Assembly: GCA_036850595.1 (NCBI GenBank)
Contig: CM072158.1
Span: 20,406,044-20,470,043, forward strand
Length of the DNA stretch: 64,000 nucleotides
Direction: 5' to 3'
Source: Rhyacichthys aspro
Taxonomy: Eukaryota > Chordata > Actinopteri > Gobiiformes > Rhyacichthyidae
In this document: positions 55,337 to 64,000 of the stretch, piece after piece
Layout of the letters: each line of letters starts with the position of its first letter
How positions within the stretch are numbered: position 1 is the first letter of the stretch
Notes under the pieces: generated by a model
What the model was told of the DNA's origin: nothing
The model's database searches: none
The model's input: the letters and a program-made list of their open reading frames with translations, nothing else
Made by a program: the position numbers and the translations under genes

Positions 55337-58300
55337 GTAAGGAAAGTGAGTACCTCCACACAGCTGACATTTACACACAATGTACATGCACAACACTGTA
55401 GTGTGTTAGTGAGGGCGTGATACAAAGGCAGGGTGTGTATGTGTGCATTCAAACATGTCTGTGTGTGTGGTATTAAAATATTTGATCATAAAGTGCTTGC
55501 CTCTATATAGTCTTTGAGCACAGTTACATTTCTGTTTGTGTACAGACTGAGAGCCAGCAGAAAGCAGAGACCACACCTGAGGACTCAGACCTGGATCGTA
55601 AGAGAAGAGAGACTGAGGCACTGCTCCAGAGTATTGGCATCTCACCCGAGCCTCCACTAGGTACAGCTGATACTACAGACTAATACAGTCAGTTTGTACC
55701 AAAAAAAGAAAAAAGGAAACCCTATACTGATGTTTAAACTACGCTGCAAACACAGAAATAATGTAAACCCAATAAACTTTTTGGTAAATTAGCCTAAAAC
55801 TTGTTACTTAAACAACATTACTTTTTAACCACATGGTAGCTGACCTTTTTCTGTGAAGTCTACAGTGTTCTACAAATCCACCTTGCAAACATGCTGACAG
55901 GAATACATTATAAAATTATGCATCATTTAATTATTGTGGCTTACTAGAGGTAGTAGAGAGATGCTCTTGTTTTTGCTATGTTGGTATGTAAGTAGGCAGT
56001 CAGTCTTAAAGTATAAGTTATATATGTTTTTTTGTGGATTGAACCTTTGCTGTTTGTGTTGAAGATGTCCATGTTCAAGGTTAGACATTAGTTTCTTTAC
56101 ACACTACATATAGCACTACTTTTTTTTAGTAACAGTATCACCCACCTGTTGGTCTGATAGATTTAATTTTGGTATGTCTAATGGAGACAACCCAGATAAA
56201 GTTAATACATCAGAGTTGAAATAGACAATAAATACCTTAGTTTAAAAGTTAGGCAAGCTAGTAAACGTAATCATGTCCATGTCTAAATAACTGAACTATG
56301 AGTGAGAACTGAACCATCCCTACGGTGTCTCTTTCAGCAAGCTTTAGAATTGGTCTGAATTTGGAACACAAACACCTCAGTTTTGGGTCACTTCATTGAT
56401 TTTAATACTACATTAAACACTGTGCAGTCAGCTGATGGAGCGTTCTATTTCTGCCTGTAGTTGTTGATCTACACTCCAGATTTGATCCTATCCACATGTG
56501 GCAGCTTTTATTGTTCGGTAAATTGTTTTCTGTTCCTATTTTCAGTCCCAACTCCTGTGTCTCCATCCAAATCAGTGAGCACTCCCAGTGAGGCAGGAAG
56601 TCAGGACTCAGCTGAAGGAGGAGCAGCAGGCAGGTGAGCCACTCAGACATTCATAAATCATCTATGACATCATGATAGTTTTGTCTGTTACTGAACACAT
56701 TTGCTCACAATACATATTTGGTATGTGTCTTATTTAGCAGTGTAGCATTATAAACTAAAGTAAAGTGATAAAAATAAATATATGAGTTTAGTTAATGTGT
56801 TCTATTCTCTTTTTTTCTCACCAATCACATGACAGGTATAGGTAAGGAAGAACACCGAATGTTAGACTGTTAGATGTGGTATTCATTTGTCATTGCTTAC
56901 AGTGTTTTGATGACCACAAAATGCATAATGATGAGCTATTATAGTTTTTGTTATAGTTTGAAAATAATACAAGGAATCATCATCATTGCCACAATGGCCA
57001 ATTCAAGCCTTTTGCAGTTATCACCATTGGCCAGACAGACGTTTATGTCATTATGTCATTTAAAAATATACACACAATTTCATAAATGCTGGACCACTTT
57101 TGATGAATGAATAACACATATATGTTACAATAGGTCTAGGCAACTCAGCATTTGAACAATTTAGCTAAAATTTGTATTTATGTTACATTTTTATATAAAA
57201 GCTACTACTACTTCCAACATCTGTGTCCCTTCATGTTTTGAATCTGCCTTGACATGATTATTTGGTAATAATAAAATGAATAACTTTCATTTAGAGCAAT
57301 AGCAGCAGTGGTCATCAAGCACTTTGTATTGGCCCATAATGGCTGTAGGTGAGTGTGAGTGCTGCCCTCTGGGGTCAGTAGTGATGTGTTCTTTAGTGTG
57401 ACCCGGGGTGGAATAGGTAAAACAACGCACTACAACTTAATGCATTCACTTATTTGTGTTGAACTTTGATTAATTGGATTTCACTAATTGCTGAGTTAGA
57501 TTTATGGCCATTTCCCAATTTCCAGCATCCTTCCTTTGTAAGCTGCTCCAGAGTCAGCTCCTCTGAAGCCAAGGCTAGAGTCCTGGGTTACGCCTCATGA
57601 GTGTCTTTTGGAAAAGGCTTCAAGTGAATAAGCTGCACCTTCAAAAGCACAACCGCTGCTTTTGTTGTTATTGTTTTGTCCAAAAAAAAAAAAAAAAAAA
57701 AATCGCACTTTAAATAATAATTTTTTTTCGAGTTCTGTTGTAGGGAGTTGGGTATATTATATATTTAACTTCTATTATTCATTATGCAATGCTAATAAAT
57801 GAAATCAACAAAAAGAATCCAGTACAAAAATTAATAAAATGAAAAAACAACATTATTTTTATAATCATAGTCTGATGGTAGTGAGAGTCAGATACTGATC
57901 CACAGATCATTAAAAAAGGACAAAAACATTTGTGGAGCTGAAAAGTTGGTTACATTAGCTGATTTTTGTATTTATTTTTATGCCATAATTTTGCTTTGTC
58001 AAACGAGCTGCCGAATATGATGTGTTCTGCATGAGCAGCTTGTACATTTATTTGTAAGACTGAATTATATTATTGTTATTATATAAATGGTGAGGAAGGT
58101 GTTAAAATCTTACTAACATAAATTAAAAGTGACCTGCTGAATTTATTGGGCAAATGTTATAAAAAAAAAAAATCTATGAATGCAGCAATTTTACACTTGT
58201 TTTTAAACATAAAATTCTTTGCTTTAAGCCACACTTCCTCTTCTATCGCTGTTTTTTCAAAGCATTTATGGTGCATTGTAGGTAGGGAAAGGCTATGAAG

Positions 58301-60559
58301 GATCCATGGATTCCTCCGTGGTATTTTAGCCAAATGGAGGACTCTCCTTGGGAGGAGGAGTGGATTGGAACCGATTGGAATACACCTTCAGAAGCAGGTG
58401 ATGACCTGGATTTTTCCAAAGGAGTTCTCCCAAGGAAGGATCCTGGAGGTTGGGAAACAGCCTGTGTTTGAGGTGTCAGATTTGTTTGAGCCCAAATCCA
58501 CCCTGGATGATGGCATGCCATTTTGAGCTTCTCCATTTGTGGCAATGTGTGTGTGTGTGTCCTTCTTAGGTCAGGTTTCTCTAAAAACAAGTCACAAGCA
58601 CAGCGCTCAAGGTAAGTCTCTTTACCTCCAACACAGGACCCCCCTCCTTTAGCGGACTGACATTTTTATCCCCCGGTGATTCCCTGTCCGAGTCCTGCTG
58701 TCTCCTGCATGAGACGTTTCAGTCTTCACAGATCTGACACTGTGTTGTTCAGAGTGTCATGGCTGTTAGTGTAAATCAGCCGGTAGTGTCAGGCTAAAGT
58801 AATGCTCTGCCACTCTCCTATGCTGCTGTGTGGCTGCTCTGAAGGATAATGGCTGTGTTTATTGGACCAACACTAATATCAACAAGTGCAGTTGTGTTGG
58901 TAGTGCTATCATTTCAACTCAGAACTCACAAGATTGTTCTTGTGGATGAATGTCATACAGAGATGTTAGGGCTGTGGGATATTAGCAATATGATTTGTTT
59001 CTCTTATATTTCTTTATTATATATCTATTACACAGCTTATATATTTAGTTTTTAAAATCAGGCTCAGTTCTTAGCATAGACATGCATCATGTTTGATTGG
59101 CTAGAGGTAGTCATATCAGCCATATAACAATACTGACTGAAAAATGTATCACTGATATCAATTTATGCATTAATATGTTCCGTTACCTAATGTTTGCTTG
59201 AATAGTTATTGCTCATGTTTTTCTACATCATACACAATATAATAATATTATTAAGGATAATAATGCAGCATTATATTTTTTGATTGAATTGAATTTTTGA
59301 TTTGATTTTGATCCAGTTATAGTCACGCAAGTGATATACCTGTAATAATCTCTGTCTCAGTGTGAGTGTAACCATTCATGCTGAACGTGGTTTGTTGTGC
59401 TCCAACAATTCAATCCATGAATTAAGTATTGTTGCAAATCTTAGCATATTATTAAGGCCAGGGCTCAAGAGCAAATTTATATTAAACAATACAAAAACAA
59501 AGCAAATTGCAATTGCATACTAAGTCCTCTGTCAGAGTCACTGTGGATAACTGCTAATGTGAATCCCATAAACATTGATTCTGAAAGTTGGCTAAATTAT
59601 ACATTTTTTTGGTGCCACGTGAATGCAGTCCAATCCTTTAAGATTTTCCTAAGTTAAATCAGACATTTCTCTGAATTTCAGGTTATTAAGATGAAGTATT
59701 TCTTTCTTTCCTTCTTGAGATTTGACCATCCTTCAGTAAAGCCTTTTTCATTATACAGCTTTTATACAAGATGAACACATCTTTGTATGGAATATGTTAC
59801 AAACAATATAATGTTCTTCATGTACACAAACCCACTTTCCTCTAACTGTGTTACAGTTGCATGTCTCTTTTTGGTCAGTTTCAGACTGAAGCTGGTTTAG
59901 TTCTGTGTGTGGTCTCAGTCTGTCTGTCTGTAAGTCTGTAACCTGCGTGTGCTCTTTTGCTCCCCCTGTTGGTGCTGTCAGGACCCTGCAGTGGGACACG
60001 GACCCCTCTGTTCTGCAGCTGCAGGCCGACTCCGAGCTCGGGTACATCGTCTTCCGCCCTTCACTCTCAATAAACTGCACAATACAATCTAAAAATATTT
60101 CAGTGCTTCACATCATTTATTTCCCTGTCATTTTACATGTCATTATGTTACATAAGCTTGGTGTAGAAATAACACTCATTTCAATCTCTTCTTTCATTTG
60201 GTGCTTATTTAATGCAACTAAATGACATCAGCATGGATTCAGTGTGTTTATTTTAAGTTAAACTAACTAACTAACTGTTGGTCTCTTTAAATCAACATTT
60301 ATTTATTTGAAAGTTTACATAAACATTTTAGTTCTTTCTAATGTTCTTCATTTTAATTACAGTGCTAAATATAAAGTAATCTTATTTGAATATAATGACC
60401 CAGTTTAAATGTTTTATGACTCATTTTTTCCTCTTTGTCCCAGGCGCAGGATGCAGAGACTGGGTGCCTCAAAGATCACACAGGTGGATTTTCTTCCCAA
60501 AGAACTGGTGTCGTACTGCAAAGAGACACAGACTCCACTCAGCTCACACCTGTCTGAAG
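55229..60559 (+). CDS. dync1i1: cytoplasmic dynein 1 intermediate chain 1, N-terminal part (5 exons), continues past window
   Basis: The dynein intermediate chain scaffolds the motor: its N-terminal helix binds dynactin p150Glued and NudE, the following segment binds light chains, and the C-terminal WD40 propeller (outside the window) binds the heavy chain. Exons 55229-55336, 55546-55660, 56546-56633, 59982-60041 and 60444-60559 give 162 codons in one frame, ending in phase 1 at SE. Seen: the single-helix N-terminus MSDKSDLKAELERKKQRLAQ, then a Lys/Glu-rich run; RRETEALLQSIGISPEPPL; a Ser/Pro-rich region; TLQWDTDPSVLQLQADSELG; and a light-chain-type motif KETQTPL. The location beside pdk4 supports DYNC1I1 over DYNC1I2. 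Start chosen at 55229 (accATGt), seven bases after the acceptor. Confidence 0.96.
55546..55660 (+). CDS. dync1i1: dync1i1 coding exon 2
   Basis: Acceptor tacag, donor gtacag. It encodes TESQQKAETTPEDSDLDRKR through LLQSIGISPEPPL. Ends in phase 1. Confidence 0.96.
56546..56633 (+). CDS. dync1i1: dync1i1 coding exon 3
   Basis: Acceptor ttcag, donor gtgagc. It encodes VPTPVSPSKSVSTPSEAGSQ and DSAEGGAAG, the Ser/Pro phosphorylation region. Ends in phase 2. Confidence 0.95.
56836..56841 (+). CDS. dync1i1: candidate 6-nt microexon of dync1i1
   Basis: GTATAG is bracketed by an acceptor with a strong pyrimidine tract (ttctattctctttttttctc, then gacag) and a near-consensus donor (gtaagg). Inclusion would keep frame and insert Tyr-Arg after exon 3 (R-Y-R-T). 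No transcript evidence; it may be chance. Confidence 0.3.
   Translation, partial: V
57505..58455. mobile_element. inverted-repeat element in dync1i1 intron 3
   Basis: The left arm (ccatttcccaatttccagca, then tccttcctttg, then ttttggaaaa, caccttcaaaag) recurs in reverse complement at the right (caaaggagttctccc, aaggaaggatcctggaggttgggaaac). About 0.95 kb with an AT-rich centre and no transposase ORF, so probably a MITE. Ends and duplication are unclear. Confidence 0.55.
59982..60041 (+). CDS. dync1i1: dync1i1 coding exon 4
   Basis: Acceptor gtcag, donor gtacat. It encodes TLQWDTDPSVLQLQADSEL, nearly invariant in vertebrate intermediate chains. Confidence 0.95.
60444..60559 (+). CDS. dync1i1: dync1i1 coding exon 5
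   Basis: Acceptor cccag, donor gtatgt. It encodes GRRMQRLGASKITQVDFLPK through ETQTPLSSHLSE. The next exon was not found before 64000. Confidence 0.95.
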
Positions 60560-62198
60560 GTATGTGACAACAGATGTACAGCTGTCCATTTAAGTCTGTG
60601 GGGCTATACAGTTCACACGGTGTAAGAGAGGTTTCATACTGCAACAATTAGTGACTGAACTTGAGTCTCTTTTAGTCTCTTTTGGTTTTGAGAGACGCAG
60701 AGACAGTTGGAAAGGAAACTGATGAATTTACTTTTGTGTTAAGTCACAGGGCGTCAGGCTTTGACCCCTGCTCAGTAGCAACAGACAGATAAAAGTGACC
60801 AGCAGATGCTAAGCAGATGTGAGCAGCTTTATGTTAAATCTGAAAAAAATGCTAAGTTTATTTACATTTATATGCATTGCTTGAAAATGACTGTGATTGT
60901 GTAGTGACCATTTTGCATGTCAGAAAAGGACACTAAAATATTTGACTCACCCAAACAAACAGACCTAGACTATAATAAATTATAAAATATATGTATTCTT
61001 TTTATGTCTACTTTGAGTAATAATTAGACAGATTCTACAACAATTTGTATAACTTTATAATAGGAATAGTTATGTTAAGATAAGTTATGTGCTTCCATAA
61101 CAAGTGGTTATAGAATATTAAACCCCGGACATGGGGTAAAAAGTGTCTAGTAAACATGATTTACAAAGACTTAATCATTAGCTTATTAAAAGAAAAAAGT
61201 ATGTCAAATATGAATGGTTTTGGAATTTAATAATCAATTAATTGGCTATAGATTGTGATAGCAGTAATTGTAACATAATTTGCTTTCTGATGCTGCAGAG
61301 GCCCTCACTGTCTGGTATATTTTTTTTGTCCCAAACATTTTTTTTTTCAAATGACCCATATTTATCACATAAAAATAAAAAAAACCTGCCTACTGTTTCA
61401 CTCTTAATTAATTTATTGAACAATATTTTGTCATTTTTTTATCATCGATTTGTTCCTTTTGAATCGTTTTGATAGCATAGTGTTGTTCTTGACTACAACC
61501 GATTTCCAAAACCAGATATTTGTTTAATAAACCATGAACTTTCATAATTATATTAATATTATTTATGGTTTAAAAATTTATTTGGCCACCCAAAATAATC
61601 CCACTTTTGGGTTCTTTATTTCATAGGTGTTAGTATAATCATGGACCACAGCAGTGATCTGCTTTAATTTGATCTTGGAAAAGGGACCAGCTCATATTAA
61701 AGCAGTTGTGCTGAAGTGTGTAGGTTGTACAGTGTTATCTTATATCACAATCACTGTATGGGTGCATTCCTGTGTATGTGCATGAGGCTGTGCACGTATG
61801 TGTTCTGTAGTTCTGTAGTTCTTAAACACATCCATATGCTGAAGGCTGTGGTTTGTCTGCTCTAGATCTGGCCTGATGTTGGTGGTAGCAGCTTTGATAC
61901 ATATATGTCAGAGTCGTTTAATACTGATTAAAGAATGTATTGCTCATATTTGTTGGTGATTGTGTTAGTCTGTGTGGTAAAACGATTTTTTGTAAAATCA
62001 AACACAAATAGAGCAGACACCACCTCAAGCCTCTCATCTGTCAGCAGCTTGCTCTTTCTCCTCTTTACCCTCTTCCTCCTCTCTGCCAACACAGCTGGCA
62101 GCCATGTGACTGCAGAGGGGCGGTACTTCCTGTTTCCTGTCATTATAATAGATGGTCTGGTGTGGACTCATTGCCCCCCTCTCTTCTTGCAACCCCCC

Positions 62199-62224
62199 CT
62201 CGACACACACACACACACACACAC
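62199..62224. repeat. (CA)n microsatellite
   Basis: About twelve CA units. Confidence 0.95.
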
Positions 62225-62509
62225 AGATCTGTCCTGAGCAGCCCCCGAGGCCCGCCTTGACTCCCCTCATCTCCACGACAGAGCCAGGAATAGACCTTTG
62301 TTCAACAAGTGCACCAACACAGTGTCACATGTTTGCTAACAGAAATTAGACTTATTATATTACTGTTTTTCTTATTTTTCTCACATTTATCAAAACTAAA
62401 TTGCCATTTGCAATCAGTTACTGCAACCCAAGCGGTGGTTCTCTGGACAAAATAACTCTTTTCTTTTCTTTGTAAAATAAACCTTTATGAACAAAACACA
62501 ACATGCTAC

Positions 62510-62670
62510 AAGGATGAAGGTTGTGGGTTTGATACCACATCTCTGTGTGGAGTCAGTATGTCCTTCCTTGTGTTATTGTGGGTTTCCTCCAGGTACATTC
62601 AAAGGATGTACAGGTGAATTGGTGAATGTATAAAAACTGCCACTGTACAGGGCTGACTTCTATCAATTAC
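62510..62670 (+). repeat. decayed interspersed repeat in dync1i1 intron
   Basis: gtgggtttgataccac, ctctgtgtggagtcagtatg, gtgggtttcctccaggtac and acagggctgac are modules seen in the repeats at 11535 and 34815. Confidence 0.5.
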
Positions 62671-64000
62671 CTATAGATCTTCATGAGTTAGCAGTGTGTT
62701 CATATTTTTTTTACAGAGTACAGGAATATAATGAATATCAGTACCTAATCACTTACAGTTTTTGTTTTGAAATAGTTCATATATTGATATATAAGTATAA
62801 TGTTGCCTATACAATGTATATTGATTACTCAGTAAAACAAGTATCTTATTCCTAGATTTGTTTTGTAGTGTACAATAAATCTTGAAGCAGATCCACCAAA
62901 CGACACATTTCACAGATTCTCATTATTTTTTCTTCTTCTCATTACTGGTACATTTCATGTTTCTGTCACATCATGTCTTCGCTTGTGGCCTGCACTCACA
63001 TTTTGACTCATGTTTGCAGCATTAACACAGGAGTCCTGTCATGTATTAATTACTCCTGATCATTAATGTGATGATGTTTTTCACTTGAGTTCATTTTGAC
63101 TGAATTTTAAATTTCAGCATCAGACATAGAAGCTCTTCCCAGGGTGAAAATGAGTTTATTTTTGGTTGATCACAGTGAATTGTGTCAAAGTGTGTATCCA
63201 GTGTATTAAAAAAATAGTTTGTACAATGTAAAATGTGTTAAACTTTCTCTTTGGTATGATGACTTTTGAGAAAAAAGAAATAGTTTCTTGATATATCGTT
63301 TTGCCTTGGTCATAACGTTGTGAATTGGAGCTTTGGGCTGTTGCAGAGAACATAGTTGGTCTCCTGTGTTGTCTTGCTGTGGTGCGTTAGGTTACTTCCT
63401 TCAGCTCTGCATGTTGTGAGCGTGTCTGGTGCTGTGTTTGAGGGAACATCTGGAAACCAGAGCTGGGCAGCGGTGGTCCTCAGGGCTCTGACCCCGGCCC
63501 TCAGAGCCCCTCAGAGCCAGATGGACACAGAGCTCACATGTTAGACTCAGGGAGCACCTGCCTGCGCTGTTTATTCAGACCCACTCATTCTGGTGATTAC
63601 TGCTCACAGCTCTCATTTGTCTGAGGCTTTGGCCCCAGTCGGACAAGAGTTCAAAGCTTTCTTTTCTGAGCCAAGAACAGAAAACGGTCTCTGTGATTTT
63701 GTGTCAGATGAAAAATTGTTGTTGTGTCTTGCACAGTCTGCTCCGCTGACCTCTAAATGTTCCACTGTTAAATATTTCATCTCACTGATGGTGAGTGGAC
63801 ACAAATATTTCAAAATTACCTCTGGGTTAGGGTTGTAGAACTGGTCTTAAGACTTAGACTAGGTCATTTATATTTGTTTCGATATTTTTTTGTCTTTTTT
63901 ATTGTTTGGTTTTTTAAAAAGTATATGTGTGTATGTATGTTAACCAGAGAACATGGCTGATTTTAGGTGAGTTTGGCCTTGATCCTAAATTTCTCCTGAA

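Larger units (their letters stand above)
56634..59981 (+). other. dync1i1 intron after coding exon 3
   Basis: It contains the candidate microexon at 56836, the inverted-repeat element at 57505-58455 and a short (TG)n at 58546-58560. The rest is unremarkable. Confidence 0.6.
60560..64000 (+). other. dync1i1 intron, 5' part
   Basis: No further coding exon seen. It contains a (CA)n tract at 62199-62224 and a decayed repeat at about 62510-62670. The rest is unremarkable AT-rich intron. Confidence 0.6.

Noticed and set aside
62034..62276. Possible further dync1i1 exon near the (CA)n tract
   Set aside because: No frame in this stretch resembles the expected next acidic segment of the intermediate chain, and the phase does not fit.
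1..64000. CRISPR array, operon or prokaryotic defence system
   Set aside because: The DNA is plainly eukaryotic with spliced genes; the only regular short repeats are microsatellites.

Overview
This window is vertebrate nuclear DNA, almost certainly from a teleost fish. All genes are split by GT-AG introns and intergenic DNA is AT-rich. The repeats are of kinds typical of fish genomes: a Tc1 element, hAT-type and TA-flanked MITEs, an L1-type LINE, and tRNA-like SINE pieces. Four genes are present: ppp1r9a (neurabin-1, + strand, last 18 coding exons), asb4 (+, complete), pdk4 (- strand, complete) and dync1i1 (+, first five coding exons). This is the gene order of human 7q21.3 (PPP1R9A, PON1/PON3/PON2, ASB4, PDK4, DYNC1I1), but the paraoxonase genes are absent between ppp1r9a and asb4.

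Layout. 1-7609 is an intron of ppp1r9a; the 5' exons with the actin-binding region lie outside the window. 7610-30555 holds 18 exons adding up to exactly 680 codons including the stop: PDZ domain, coiled coil, low-complexity linker and C-terminal SAM domain. Its 3' UTR runs to a poly(A) signal at 32601. 33271-39412 holds six asb4 exons (417 residues: ankyrin repeats plus SOCS box). asb4 and pdk4 converge tail to tail (poly(A) signals near 40077 and 40874). pdk4 runs leftward from 53395 to 41790 in 11 exons (405 residues, all GHKL kinase boxes present). pdk4 and dync1i1 are head to head, about 1 kb apart, with a CCAAT cluster on the pdk4 side and a consensus CTCF motif on the dync1i1 side. dync1i1 starts at 55229 and leaves the window after 60559.

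Mobile DNA. The largest insertion is a nearly full-length L1-type LINE (44710-50132) in sense orientation in pdk4 intron 6. It has a perfect 16-bp target-site duplication, an intact ORF1 and a frameshifted ORF2. Other elements are a 289-bp hAT MITE with an exact 8-bp duplication (43747-44035), a 513-bp MITE with 19-bp inverted repeats (42267-42779), an internally deleted Tc1 element (26942-28081), an inverted-repeat element in dync1i1 intron 3, and decayed LINE and SINE fragments.

The genes are individually well known: neurabin scaffolds PP1 on actin, ASB4 is a Cul5 ubiquitin-ligase adaptor, PDK4 inhibits pyruvate dehydrogenase, and DYNC1I1 is a dynein subunit. They do not form an operon or one pathway; their linkage is ancestral synteny. 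I found no convincing undescribed gene system. The most useful leads are a possible 6-nt microexon in dync1i1, two full-consensus CTCF motifs, a palindromic CACGTG/CCAAT promoter candidate before asb4, a 23-bp perfect inverted repeat in a ppp1r9a intron, and the recent-looking L1 insertion in pdk4.
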